A stretch of 64,000 nt of DNA from Prostheceraeus crozeri (GCA_907163375.1 CAJQUW010000478.1:124001-188000); one strand, 5' to 3'. Positions 24,510 through 37,139 are shown, numbered from the stretch's first letter. Made by a program: numbers and translations. Notes: a model not told the origin generated them from the letters alone.

Positions 24510-24980
24510 TCGTTTCTGAAATTAAATTCTTATTATCTGAAATTCAAATTACATTTTCCACAATTCAAATGGAGACATCCAATAAATAATTCACACAATC
24601 GGAAAATCAATTCTCATTATCAAAAATTCAATTCACGTTTCTATATTCCAAGCTGCGTTATCGGAAATTCAATTTATGTTTCTGAAATACATTTCTTGAC
24701 ATACAGATATTTCGGAAATTGAAATATTCTTTTCTGAAATTCATTTGATGAATTCAAAATTCAATTTGCGATTCTGAAATTCAATTTAACCTTTTGAAAT
24801 TCATTTTACGCTTTCTGTAAAACAATTTGCAATTCTGAAATTCATTTTGCGCATTTTTATAAATTCGAAAATTAATTTTACATAATCTGAAATACATTTG
24901 AATTGACTTAAATTCATTTGACGTATTCTGATATACAATTTAGTTTTCGAAAATCAAACGCAAACTATCTGAAATACATG
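24510..24980 (-). repeat. right array of about 21-bp TTTCTGAAA repeats
   Basis: About fourteen or fifteen degenerate units reading TTTCTGAAAT-TCATTTTACG on plus, the reverse complement of the left-array unit. Clear examples lie at 24680, 24731, 24770, 24831 and 24967. Spacing is looser (about 20-35 bp) than in the best part of the left array. Confidence 0.85.
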
Positions 24981-24993
24981 TGAAAAAGGAGTA

Positions 24994-26857
24994 GACATAA
25001 TAAAAGATGACGTCATTCCAGCACCGATCATTGAATAATTGACAGCAACTTGCAACTAAGATTATTGCATTTGAATCGGGATAAACAGCAGGTATGATGA
25101 ATGCAACGTTAACTCCGATCAATGGGAAAGACGATATTACTTTCGTATATTGCTTTCTGGGTGCCTTTTATAAGCATATCCTTATCAGGCATTTCATACA
25201 AACCTGGCGCTTATCGCGTTTTGCATCTAAGTCAATGCTCTGTTGAATCTAAAAAGTGACATCTAACTGAGCCACGTAATGATTTCAGTCAGTATATCAC
25301 TCAGCCGCGGATCACCTTATCAATATCTCTCACACACTCTCACTCATTCTTTTTCTCTTTCTCTCTCCTACCCCATTGAATTCTAGCCTCTACAAGTGGA
25401 ATTAATTGTGTTCTTTCTACTACCCTTTACATCCAGCACTTGTCCAATTGACTTATAGCTTATGCTACACTGTTTGCTTGCAATGTCCATTTATTGTGTA
25501 AATCCTGCAATTGGAGTTGTAATATAAAACCCATAGCTCATAGATCATCTCTCTCTAACTGAAAAATCCCGCTAGCGAGGGCTGATGCACGATCGGCATT
25601 GACTTTCTTATATAGATAACATAAATATCAAAGCAACTCACAATCTAGGTCAATGGCATTTTGCAAAAATTTTCATCAAATTTCGCATTCAAGGATCATA
25701 AATTTCGCGATTTCGCATTTTCTCAAAAGTATGATAATTTTTAGATGATAACTTCTAGATGATAAGTAGCTGGTACTATGAACAACACCCATTCGACTAA
25801 AAGGACTTTGCATACCCTTGGAGGGTGGCTAAAAAGGTGACAGTTCTTGGTAGCACTAGTGCTTATGCCCACACTTTCCCAATATGGTTTCTGGCGACTG
25901 TTGAAAGTGTAATGTTCGCATCATTACTCTATGGTTCGCATGCTTGTTTCCGGCCTCAAGCATGAAAAAATGTGAAATATTTTGCTCATTGAACATGATA
26001 GGGGTATAATATAATGTTGGAAATGGAAATGCGAATTTCACTTGTTATAGAACACGTAAATTGTATTGCCCATTGCAAAGCTCCGGAATGATGTAGGCGG
26101 ATGCCCTGCAGAAAATTGCCTGATAAGTGAATAGCAGTGACGATTTTATTGTTAATAATGCCTGAGAAAATATGTTCTTGCTCGTTATGCCTGCTGTTTC
26201 TATCAGTGAGTAAAAAAGACAACAAAGCATCTTAAAATCAATGTTCATTGATTCATGCTACGTGTAATATTTCTTCTATTAAGAACATGAACAATTGATT
26301 TCGTGAAATCTTAAAATTTCAGGAATTTCGTGAAAATCTTGTATTTTGGCGAATTCTGTCGCCATTACGCACTCGCGAAAAACCATTGATCCACCCCATA
26401 ATCTAAAGCTTACTCAGAATCGACACAGACCTGGTCATCAGTTGCATATTTTCCCAATGGGCGCAGCAGGGAATTTTTCCTACAGTGAGTCCGAAAAATT
26501 GTCCTACACAGATCATAAAAGTAATTTCATGCAAAAATTACGTAATAGACTCCCAGAATTGACTATATTATCAGGCATGGACCGGTGAGAAGGCGCTGGA
26601 CGGCGAGTTCCCGTCACTTTGATTTGCTTTATTTTACTTTTACAAGGATCAGTGCAATATTTTCGAGCCAAATTATCTTCTTATCTCATTTTTGCAAAGA
26701 GCCGAACAGTTCACTTTCAGATTCAATAATTTTCACTTCATCCGTTACATGTTATATTGAAAGAGGAAACAACAATTTTCCGACCATTTTAATTATTCAA
26801 ATGCAGTTGATACAATAATTTCTCTTAAACATGCTTGAAACCCGATGCGATATGGAG
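24994..26857. other. no gene; pyrimidine-rich tract
   Basis: A CT-rich simple stretch lies at about 25326-25378. Short open frames elsewhere lack domains. Confidence 0.4.
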
Positions 26858-28100
26858 TAGAGATGTGCAACAGCTATGAATTGAACCCGAACCCGACCCG
26901 ATTACATTCCACCTGAACCATAATCTTGAACCCGACCGGAAAATTTTGCCGATACTGAAAAACCCGAACACAAGTAGAAAAAAAATAATTGAGGAATCAA
27001 ATTCTGCGGCACCGTAGAGAATGAATTCCCCGAAATTTGGGTTTGAGCACTTGTGAAGTGCACAAATAGGCTAGCATCATTAAATTCAATTAATTAGAAT
27101 CGATTACAATCAAGTTGACGTCAATTGCAGATCGATCATAAATGCGGATGCAGTCAATAATAACAATAATGACAAAATATCTTGGAAAGAAATAACAACG
27201 AGAAAATGTTCATTTTCAATGTGCTGCCCAGAAGGTTCGTTTGTCATGCAAACATCTTCATTGGAAGTGACATGATTATGAAATGCAGAGCACTTTAGAG
27301 TTAACAAATGCAGCAGTTATCAAATTAACAAGTGGAGAACGTTGACTTGTAATTTACACACATCAAAGATAAAATTCTTGACAGCATGTGTCAAGTCAAT
27401 TAGTCAACAATTTCGCTGACACTGAATCACGCTGTGTGTTGAGAGAAGGGCGGATTGCAGTGATGAAAAGCATTTCATAGATTAGAAGATCAAATTTACT
27501 TTTGGAATATTGCAATTTGTTATTTCTAAAGTGCTCTGCATTTCATAATCATGTCTCTTCCAATGAAGATGTTTGTATGACAAACGAAACGTCTGGGCAA
27601 TGCATTGAAAATGAACATTTTCTCGTTATTATTTCTTTCCAACATAATTTCAAAAAAGTTATAAATCGAATTATAAAGCAGACATGTTTCTACTACATCG
27701 GTTTGATGCATCACTGTTTACGCATGTCGCATCGTAATACAGCATATTATTAATATTATTGTTGCTATCGCTCCTTAGTATCGCTGTGTAGTTTCATGTC
27801 TCGTAATACTATAATTTTTTCAATCATTAGGCCTATATGCGCTTAGATGCAGTTTGATGAAAGAAGAAATAACCGCTGGTAACAGATATGCGATTGAGGA
27901 CATTTATTCAACATTGTGCATGACTACAATGGAAGTCAACTAAACATAAAACACACTTAAAAATGTCTAGGCTCCATAAATTCGCAATCCAAAAATAAGC
28001 CATGAATATTTTGCAATCAACCCGAACATCAAACTCCAAGTAAATTCGTAAGCCCGACCCAAACCTGAAATTTGGTTGGGTCGGGTTCGCACCAGAGCTG
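26858..28100. mobile_element. hAT-like element with internal foldback
   Basis: The left end TAGAGATGTGCAAC, followed by GAACCCGAACCCGACCCG, and the right end GGGTCGGGTTCGCACCAGAGCTG form imperfect terminal inverted repeats of hAT type. No good 8-bp duplication was seen, so the ends are approximate. The interior holds a foldback with arms 27183-27298 and 27527-27642. The coding-like frames in those arms are mirror copies and not genes. Confidence 0.55.
27183..27642. repeat. 115-bp-arm inverted repeat
   Basis: Left arm 27183-27298 and right arm 27527-27642 are about 90% identical in reverse complement, separated by about 230 bp. Shared blocks include TAAAGTGCTCTGCATTTCA and GAAAATGTTCATTTTCAATG. 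Confidence 0.8.
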
Positions 28101-28104
28101 GAAC

Positions 28105-28840
28105 CAGGCTGCTTTTTCGGCCCACACCCGGGCCAGGCACGTATGCTCTCACCCCGGGCCCGCATCGACTACAAGATATTAGGCCCGGGCCAGGCCCGGA
28201 TCAATTTTGTATTTGGCCCCGGGCGAAACATTTCATCGTTTTGCGCACTTTACCATCATTAATGAACAGGGTTTTTTGAGGATTTTGCTCCGGGTCATCT
28301 GATCATTCCCACGGGTCACACTCAAATCGTCTCAAGATTGACTTTCATAAGTGTACGTCTAACGCACTCAGGATTTATAAGCAAAAACAGAGGTCATGAA
28401 TGCAGTATGACATTTAGCATTTAGCAGTGAATTTTACTTGCGATTCTGCATGTTAATGAGCTATCTTGAGATGAATTCTGGGCATTGATGGTGTTGGCTG
28501 GGTGTTGGCTATGGCTCACTACATGCAACGGATGAACTTTCAAAATCCACGGTACAAGTCGAAAATTCCATGGTGCAGAATGTGACCTGTGGAACACCTT
28601 GAAAAACACTGTTAATGAAGATATCAATTACGTTAGCTGAGTGTGATTGCCCTTAAGCATCATTCCAAAAATCTAGTTGTTGATTGCATGATCGAATGCT
28701 TTAGGACACGTAACATCTGCAAGTAAATTGATAACTGTTGAGCAGTAAGATGAATTTTTGTTTTAGATGCACACGGGCCCGGGTACTAGATATTTCATGA
28801 CTGGGCCCGGCCCTACCCGGGTGCCTGCAGAATTTTCAAG
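28105..28840. mobile_element. probable MITE with CCCGGGC-rich ends
   Basis: GC-rich blocks built on GGGCCCGGG occur at 28120-28230 and again, inverted, at 28768-28830, around an AT-rich middle. This resembles the two ends of a non-autonomous transposon inserted next to the preceding element. Exact ends and a target duplication were not found. Confidence 0.45.
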
Positions 28841-28849
28841 CCCCATAAT

Positions 28850-30164
28850 ATACTACCCAAATGACAGTTATCTTGACAAATTTCCGCGACTCACTTTGAC
28901 GAAGCTGAATTCAATCATCTAAAATGCTTTTCAGTGGACGATTTAGCCAGAAAATCCGTCTTTCCTTACGGATTATTTGTGAGAATTATTGCTGATTCTT
29001 CATATTTGGTGATTATCGCGTTCTGCATTCAAACTCTTGATTTTCAGTTTCCAAAGACGAATTTTCACTTATTGATAAACAAATGTTTATGCGACTTCAC
29101 GTGTCTATTCTAGATCTTCTGTTTGTACAGGAATATTGGAAAGCCTCAAGCTTGATAATTCTGCCTGAGATTGAGAGGAGATGCAAATTTGAATAACAAG
29201 ATATTCACGTATTAATCATCTTCCGTCTATTTCTGCTTGCTGTTGTGTCAAAAGTGTTCAGTTTCGCCATTATCTTACTTACTCACTTCATACAAATAGG
29301 ATATTTGTGGAAAGGGAAACATTTGAGCGAATATTATATAATTAAACTCTACAAGAAGAACGAACTTTGTCATTCAAAGAATCATTTTGCTGCAAATCAA
29401 TGCCTTCATTGCAGTTCAGTTATGGTACACGAGCTTTGCTCAACGAATTCTTATATTCGTAGGTGAAATATGCCTTTAATTGGCGGAGATCCTAAATAAA
29501 CAATGAACTCTAGCACTATATAGAAATGTACATCGCCTTACGACAAGAATTAAGAATAATTAAAAGGTTTCAGTAATTTGATTCTTCTTAAGATCCGCCA
29601 ACATTCACTTGGATCACTGCCTGACCGAGCAGCTGAAGTTACTAACAACAAACAGCAATTGTCCATTCTATGTCTCAGTAGCTTAAATAAAGCGAAAATT
29701 CGGGTTTCTATGGTAAAAAACCCATCACCGTGCAGTCTAATTCTTGCTCACAATGCGCATTAGATGGAGTATGTAGTTATTTCGAATACTTAAAAAGAAT
29801 AAAGCACGAAGACCGAATGTCTGAGTGCTTTATTTTCATTAAAGCATGAGAATAAAGTGCTCTGTGATTCAAATGATGCTGGTCATTTGAAAGCAGTGCT
29901 ACATTTTTACTTGGAAAATATAGCATCGGTAAGGGAAATAAAGTTCAGTTATCCGAGATATGTCCATGATTTGTGTCAAGTTATAAGGTATAAGGTATAT
30001 CTGTGATTTGCGGCAACTTCAAATTTCAAAGTCCTAAATGTGTTTCAAGCACTTCTCCACTAATTTCTATGATGAGCTTGATAATTTTACCTAGCAATAA
30101 AGCACTATTTTTAGAAATAGAGTCTCAAAATGAAGTGAAACATGCTTTAAATGTACCTTAGGGG
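28850..30164. other. no recognisable gene
   Basis: Open frames of 61-73 codons at 29245-29763 show no domain. No repeat ends were seen. Confidence 0.4.
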
Positions 30165-30172
30165 CCTATTGG

Positions 30173-30933
30173 CAGGACTGGCGTGAAGATGGGGATTTCC
30201 CATACCCATGGGGACAGAGTCGGGGATGACGTTATCCCTATGGGATCCCCATTGGAATGAGGATTTTAAGAATCACAGGTTCTTCAAAAATTATGGACGA
30301 CTGACTAAGAATATTGTAGCATGGACTCGTCATTCAACTGTTGGTCTGGTGAATCCATAAATGCAATGGTAATAATGATATTTTTATTCTCCCCCCCCTG
30401 CAGTTTAATCATCGAATTCACATTTTCAGCCTACAATTTTATTTGGAACTTTGATATAGAATGGACGCCATTTCTATGATTTAGCAACTCTGACACTATG
30501 ATCGAACGAAATGTTGATGATATCACGTTTTAAAGGTTTGGCCCACAGTTTCCGTGGGTGTAGACGATAGTAATAGATTCAAAAGATTCGAGCTCAGTTA
30601 TGATGTTTATCGACATATGGTCGATTCTTAGTTTATGGGAACTAATGTGGCGCTACGCTATATGAAGAAGCATTTCAGAACATAATTCTATCGTCATTTA
30701 TCGAGAGCTGGAACTGGTGCATGTAAATTACGTAACGACGGATTGAGAATAACGAAATTTTGATTAAAATGTTTACGAATAGGTTGCACATCCATGGTAA
30801 GCCTATCCTAAAGTGAAATGCCTCTGAGATCTAAGACTACTCTAAAGTGCAACGCCTATGAGGAAATGGGGCAGGAATTCCATGAGGATGAGGTGAGGGT
30901 GGGGAAACAAAAATCATCCCCACGGCAGCTCTG
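30173..30933. mobile_element. hAT-like MITE, 761 bp
   Basis: The left end CAGGACTGGCGTGAAGATGG and the right end (on minus CAGAGCTGCCGTGGGGATGA) form imperfect inverted termini. Flanks CCTATTGG (30165-30172) and CCTACTGA (30934-30941) agree at 6 of 8 bases, fitting an old hAT duplication. It is non-coding. Confidence 0.75.
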
Positions 30934-30941
30934 CCTACTGA

Positions 30942-33780
30942 ACACAAAGAAAAATAAAAACCTATCAAGTCGTGCAGATCAAAAGTCACTTGCATTTTTT
31001 AGTAAATAGTGTTTTGGAACTGATAGCAAATAGCAAAAATTCTAGATAATAGGACCTTAGGAACATCATCATTTTGCTGTATAAATGACGCAATAACTTT
31101 TGTTAAAATAATTTCAATTATATTTTGCATTTTGTAGCACGACCTACACGCACGACTCTTGCGCACTTCTGTTCACATTTATAGTTGCATCTTTGTGCTT
31201 CGTAAGCCAGGCATGATCCTCTCTCCAAATATAGAATCTTGAGGGAATTTATTTGCAGTTCCAATTTAACACGAGCTTTTCCACGCTAAGCATAATCTAT
31301 ATAGCTCTTTTAATGTGGAGCAAATGTTGACAAACTGCGTGTCGTTGAACAGAGCGTCACAGTTGATGGCATTATAATAATTCTCTGAACTGCTTGATCC
31401 AAAAGTCTACAGAAGATTGGATTCCGGCATATCCGTGCTCGGAGAAATCTTTCAAATTGCAAGCATGATATCATTGAGTCTCGCTGTTGTTGAAATCAGA
31501 TGCATTGACAATCAATTCACCTTTTTCAGTACGAATGAAACATTAAGGTCAAATTATACATTATTTAATCAGTCTATTTTTACTTTATTATCATTCTAGT
31601 AAGGTGATAAGATGACACGAATATCTAAAGAGACAGAATATCTAAACAGACGCCATCACCCTTGATTCCCCGACCGCACTCGCTTGACCCAGGAATTGAA
31701 CCGAAGTTCGCCGTGGAAGCGAGCTGTGGAATTGTTCGCAGCTGTTTTTGCTACACATGCCAGGTGCGGTCCTGCTCCCGAAACTCCAGGCCCACCCGGC
31801 ATGGTCGTATTTCCATAAACCCTGAGCTATCCCCGGCCTGGTTGCATTTCTAAATATCATGGCCCTCCTGGTTACTTTTCTAAATTTCCAGGCTGGGCCA
31901 GCTTTATGCCAGAGTTGGATCCCCATCTGCATACAGCATTTCATGTAGATTAAGATAAACACTTATAGAGTAAGCGGCATTAGTGTGAATGCTAGCGATC
32001 TCTGCTGGTGTGATGTTGGCAGACTCAGTTGTGAGACTGTTCTCTCGAGCGTGATGTTTCCGAAGACTTTTACGATGACTTGGTAAAATCACGACAACGA
32101 TGGTGATGAAGAGAAGCAGGGCCCTAACAAACTGTTATTTCAAATGACATCAATGAGAGAACAAAATATGGACTATGAAACTATGCAGCCTGACTATGAA
32201 GCAAGTGTCCACTAGAAGCTTCAAAAATCATGTGTGTGAAACTTGCACTTGCAATGATTTTGCCTGGTGTCAAAGGTTTTTGCTGTTCTTGCGGTACTAG
32301 ACAAAACTATGAACTAGTCAAAAATATCTGTCACTGTCTTTGGTACTGCGGTGTAGAACATGATAAATGAATGCATCAAAACTGCACAACAAGTCTTGCG
32401 TTATTTAAGTATTGTGCAGTGAGAAATAGTTATAAGCATGCTATCACTTTTGTATTAGTGCTCAATAAAGTATCTTTAGTTCTTTCCTTCAAATTAACGC
32501 GTTGAAGCAATAGTCACACTACCCATCTATGCAGACAGCTTGCGCTTCGCAGCAACGCATCTGATTCAATTAGTTCTTTCTCAAATAGCATGAAATCTTG
32601 TGACCTTCGGATTCAAAAATAGGAATTCCCAGACCGAAACGTTCTTAGCATTTTCACGAGACATGCGAACCGCTTTGCGATGAGTAGCATCTTGCCAATT
32701 TAAAAAATATTTTTCCTTGAATGTATAAATTAAGTCAACAAATTTTCACTGAGCAATTCTTATCTTATTTCATAATCCTGTGCTGTTCTTGAAGATGAAA
32801 GTTGTCTTGAAATGGCTTCACTTCGGATCAATATGATAAATAGTGAAAAATTAGAAATTGTGTTTGCATATTTATATTGAATATTTAACGAAAGATTTTA
32901 CATGCACTAACGCGTCATATTCCAAAAGGTTTTGCTAACTCCGTCTTGCCTTTAACATATTTTTTTCTATTTTTCCATCCACTGATGTTTATATTCAAAT
33001 AATGCGGCGGATCAGAGGTTTGTTGTGGGATTCTCAGAACGCCGACTACTTTTATTTGAAAATCAGTATTTCTCTTGCAAAATACTTTTATGTCCGAAAA
33101 CAGGTTGGGTGTAAAAGGGTTAAATGCATAAGCTGCTGTAAAAACCACAATCATTCGGATAACTAGTGTTCGAAAGACGTACAGTGGAACTTCAAGAGAT
33201 TTGTTCCAAACGCCTAAACATAAATGTACTGCACTCGAATTTTAATCCCATTAGTGATCGAGGCAAATGCGAAGGGCTTCGTGGTTTATTCGCTACATAC
33301 TTGTCTCTTACAATATAAATTTAGGTTGGAGAAAGCCCTTTTCTGAAATGGTATGGTATTTGAAGGAATACCCGCCAACAGATTTGCACCAGAAATTGTG
33401 CAGCTACAATCAGTATTATTGCAGCAGAATGAATTGGACATGTGTATGATATCGGATGGAATAACTATTTTTAAATCTCTTCATCACGACATGGTATTAG
33501 TTCATGTGTTCTTTAATGTTTGATATCTTATCGGCTACTACTATTGAGAGACTTACTTTCAATTAACGGAAATCATACTTAAATATTTACTTAGCCGCGC
33601 AGTAATTTGCGAAAGCACTTTGCACGAAATCTAAGAGAGTAGCGTCATGTGATCGGAATTTACTCGTAGTTTGTCTTCCTCTTGTCTAAAAAATTTCCAC
33701 TGACATTAAGTATGAATTACATTGAGCAAACTTTTCAATAGATATTGATGAAGATGTGCTGAGTTGAAAGACAAAATGAT
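30942..33780. other. no gene; GC-rich repeat-like block at 31650-31920
   Basis: Mostly AT-rich. The block 31650-31920 is unusually GC-rich and on minus contains a pol III B-box-like GGTTCAATTCC near 31698. A matching A box at the right distance is not evident, so only a possible old SINE is suggested. Other open frames (79 codons on minus at 32915-33154) are unassigned. Confidence 0.35.
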
Positions 33781-33791
33781 GATTGTTTAAC

Positions 33792-33968
33792 GTCACTACT
33801 CCCCCATACTACGGGCTTGGACGGTGCTGACACAGTCAGACTTTTCTGGAGTGTTGTGATCTTTTAGTACGAATGCCCTTCCTGACGACTTCCGATGACA
33901 CTCTCGGGGCTCGACCTTCGGACCAGAAGATCGCTAGGCCAAGCACTTAACCACTGTGCCACGGAGAC
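33792..33968 (-). mobile_element. tRNA-derived SINE, family S1, second copy
   Basis: Same unit as 1-178. On minus it starts GTCTCCGTGGCACAGTGG (A-box-like), then GGTCGAGCCCC (B-box-like), and ends in GGGGGAGTAGTGAC. The two copies show scattered substitutions, so they are not a recent duplication. Confidence 0.85.
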
Positions 33969-34299
33969 AAAGAAAATAAAATAATTCTATTTATCAAATT
34001 TTATTAGATAAAGCCCAACCACTACATATTTCGGCCTATTGCTCCTTATCAGTCGTGGAAGCAGATATGAACACGTGAAGTAGGAGACATTGGCCAAGAA
34101 GCAAACCGAACCACAAGGCTTCTGACAGTAGCAACACCTGTTGAGATTTAATATGTTCAGCGATGGCTAGATTAATTTTGAAATTATGTAGCGGGTAACG
34201 CGTGTGGTGAAGCTGGAAAACTTCAGATGCCGTAATAAGTAATTGAAGAATGCAACCCTCTCTCCATGTGTCTTACTGACTATTCCGCACTCTCATATG

Positions 34300-34545
34300 A
34301 TGGTTCGGTGGCCATGTGGTTAAGCGGTTGCCTTCATAGTCTCTGGCTCCAACGTCGCTGGTTCGAACCTGACTATGGATGGTGAGATCAGACGCGCATG
34401 AACACATCTAGTGGATGCTCAGATTCAATTTATCTAACAAAGCCAGGTGATGTTTAAAAAATAAGTGTGTAAAATCATATAAAAACTCACCTGGCCACTT
34501 GGTCGCATTGGAAGGCGCTGAGGTGACAAAATTACAATCCTAAAT
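34300..34545 (+). mobile_element. tRNA-derived SINE, second family
   Basis: GGTGGCCATGTGGTTAAGCGG (34308 onward) is A-box-like and GGTTCGAACC (34360-34369) is a perfect B box at tRNA spacing. The body runs through GATGGTGAGATCAGACGC and ends near TCACCTGGCCACTTGG. The head differs from family S1. No acceptor stem forms, so it is not a tRNA gene. Confidence 0.75.
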
Positions 34546-34549
34546 CACT

Positions 34550-35240
34550 AATTCACAGAATTCTCAATCTTGTCTAACCGCAGATTAAAATACTATGATG
34601 AGTATCAAATGAGGAACGCATGCAGCGAGTCTTTAATTTCAAATTTCCCTTAACTGAACTTTACCATCCATCGACGACGTGTTGAGGGAGATGTGATGCC
34701 AGTGGAAGAACGTGGATTGGGAAAACGGAAGCTATAGGATGCGTGCGTTGCAAAATGATCGATTCAATGTCGAGTTCTTCCCTCACTTTAACCCGTCTTT
34801 CCAGACAGCCAACCCGTGCATGGAGACGAATCTCAACCCTTCGTTAGTAAACCTCAAATGAGCTGTTTACGCTGTCAGAAGGAACCTCAAACTGTGAGGA
34901 CAATGAAATAGGAAGGAAGGAAGAGATGCAAAGTGATGAAGTAGTTTCAAAGTCTGGGCATGGAAACGGAAACTGGTAATTTAAGAGGTCGAAGACGAGA
35001 CAATGAATAAATTTCTTTGTTTATTCTGTCATGCAAATATGAGGTGACGGTCTCTATACTCAATTAGCATAATAAGTAGTAGCAAGATATGAGAGCAGGC
35101 AAGTGGTTGTAGCATTGCACAGGGTGGCATCAATTTTCCTATTCGTAATGGCCTGAATATGCATCGGGCCCGTCTTTATCGGGAATATTCATGTCCAGAC
35201 CCGTTCATTTCAATGTGCTAGGCTTGTTGAGATAGGTCAA
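34550..35240. other. no recognisable gene
   Basis: Spacer between a SINE and a small foldback. Nothing identified. Confidence 0.4.
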
Positions 35241-35410
35241 AAAGACAACTCCCCTTTGTTTTGTGGTCGTTTAAGGACCTAGTTCTAGATCCTAGATCCA
35301 CCTAGTTCTATTGACCTTTGAAGGCGCGGTACGCCGAAGTGCTTGTCTGTGATTATATTGTACTGACTTTAATAGAAATTCGACCGTAAAACAAAGGGGA
35401 GTTATCTTTC
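35241..35410. repeat. small inverted repeat, 30-bp arms
   Basis: Arms 35241-35269 and 35381-35410 share AACTCCCCTTTGTTTT and GGTCG in inverted orientation around about 110 bp. The right arm overlaps a 69-codon minus-strand open frame (35353-35562, MKYRGVPHIEKDPQ), which has no known domain. Confidence 0.6.
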
Positions 35411-35929
35411 TGGCATTTCTCAAAATAAATACGATCTCCCGTCGTTTGGTCAACTATGTTCGGCTTGTAATTAATACGTTTGCGATATTTGAGGAACCAG
35501 TGGTGCACCCACGAATTTCTTTGGGGGTCCTTCTCGATGTGAGGTACCCCCCTATACTTCATTTTGATGGCTGCTGCTAAAATTTTCTACTGTATTATTT
35601 CTACTCATGAATTACAATAGTTCTGATTTTGAAATTAACATCTTACACTACTACTATATAGACATGCTTCTTCTACTAATCTTACTTCTAGTTATATTAT
35701 CAGCCTATATATTAAGCATTGAGATCTAGAACTATTGATAGCGATTTATGTATTTCAAGAACCCATCTGCGCCACACAGTCCCTTAATAAAGTATTTAAA
35801 TTCAGTCTTCGTTTTTTTGTTGGACAATTAATTCATTATATAATGAATATAATAAATAAAATATAATGAATATTGCATAATAGCATAATTACAATAATCA
35901 TAATATTATATAATGAATATGACAAAGAA
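35411..35929. other. no recognisable gene
   Basis: Very AT-rich spacer with AATATAATGAATAT-type simple sequence near 35840-35935. Confidence 0.35.
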
Positions 35930-36995
35930 CATAATTATTTTCTCCACTTGAAGATGATTCCCCATGTCTTGATCACAAAATTAGACAGTTCGTCTCTTCT
36001 TTTGTTTGACTAGAAGGGAAGCATTGGAACATGCAACGTAAATGAAATGGCACAATCTCCTGACTTAATACCATAGCAGTCGAACAATGAGAAGCCAGTT
36101 CAACATTAAACACGCCAAATTGTGCGATGTTTCAGTGACTGTTATTAACCAGATCACACAGCAAAGAGACACAGACGATGTCAAGTTCTACAGAGAAGTT
36201 TGTGAACGTTTTTTCATGCGCCTGCTAACTTTTTTAATAATGATCGGAGAGCCCAATATTATCGAGAACACGTTTGTGCAATGATCTGAATTCTACGAAT
36301 CTGAAGGAATCGTGGCGATCAGAGCATTTTGAAGGAATTCACATCAATCCGCAAGTGACACACGACTGGTTTTCCTATCTCTGCAAGGTATTAAAAATTT
36401 CTTTTTGCCCACTTAGTAAGTTCCTGTTTGTGCCATCGCTTTGTATCAGTTTGCATTTCTAGCAAAATGACGTGCTTAAACAATCTACTTCAGTGGTTTT
36501 GATTTATTGCCGAATTCGCCAAACATGATAACCTCGTGGACGTCATAGAACTTCTCAAACAAGTTTTAATTCTCCTCAAAGTGGAGAAGCTGCGCTCCAC
36601 AAATGCGCTGGAAAATCGGTAATATCGCAAGTAGATGGAGCATAACAGAAATATTTGGAAATATGTCTGCATTACATTATTCAACGTTTCAGCTGCAGTT
36701 GATGGAGTATCGCTCACTTTTCCCATTTGTTTCTCCAACGCATTATCTCCGCTGGAAGAGCGTTGGTATTGTCGTCCAACATACCAACAGAATAAAATGT
36801 AACAGCATCTTTCAGATCATCGAAATTGGAATTAGTTATATATTTGGGAAGAAAACGCTGAAAGATGAATGCAGCTTTGCAGCTATCACGAAACCTGTCA
36901 TCAGCTTGGGATAGCAAATGACCTAAAAAAGGCAAGAAGATCTCTTGTGGTACAGATACTTTAGAATGGTGTCTTGAACTTTTATTAGGCGAGGC
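35930..36995 (-). pseudogene. hAT transposase C-terminal relic, interrupted by a MITE
   Basis: On minus, 36995 to 36714 encodes a region typical of ZMYM1-like hAT transposases (FLPFLGHLLSQADDRFRD, then PAEIMRWRNKW). The next frame, 36738 to 36496, encodes the hAT dimerisation domain (SAFVERSFSTLRRIKTCLRS, RLSCLANSAINQ). The two frames are one base out of register near 36720-36735. After INQ the coding sequence is broken by a family C MITE (35974-36495) and continues on its far side near 35965. The N-terminal part, including the BED finger and most of the catalytic core, is absent, so it cannot be active. Confidence 0.85.
35974..36495 (+). mobile_element. hAT MITE, family C, inside a hAT gene
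   Basis: The 522-bp unit begins CACAAAATTAG and ends CTACTTCAGTG. Flanks GTCTTGAT (35966-35973) and GTTTTGAT (36496-36503) agree at 7 of 8 bases. It is strongly similar throughout to 6770-7296. It landed in the last codons of a hAT transposase gene. Confidence 0.88.
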
Positions 36996-37139
36996 CGCTA
37001 CCAGGACAGCGCACGCGATCAAGACCTCAGTTAGGAATGAAATATTGCAGAGTACACGATTAATCCAGCATATGATTAATTTTTGCTTGATTGCTTTATA
37101 ACTAAAATATTTTCTCCCGTTAAGCCCCCCCACCCATTG

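Larger units (their letters stand above)
22037..24991 (+). mobile_element. Tc1/IS630-type transposon with RING-H2 transposase, complete
   Basis: The 2955-bp element is flanked by TA at 22035-22036 and 24992-24993. Its left end is CACCTTTTGACATGTATTTC and the right end read on minus is CTCCTTTTTCACATGTATTTC, giving terminal inverted repeats of about 20 bp with few mismatches. Inside each end lies about 0.45-0.5 kb of degenerate repeats of roughly 21 bp built on TTTCAGAAA, in opposite orientation at the two ends. Between the arrays is one two-exon gene. TA target use and the DDE motifs place it in the IS630-Tc1-mariner superfamily. The gene has one probable frame slip near its C-terminus, so this copy may be recently dead. 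Confidence 0.92.

Noticed and set aside
27110-27753. Two similar small proteins encoded on opposite strands
   Set aside because: They are the two arms of one foldback, and the shared frame follows from the duplication.
31642-31962. 106-codon minus-strand frame in a GC-rich block
   Set aside because: Composition and a B-box-like site suggest an old repeat, and the frame has no domain.
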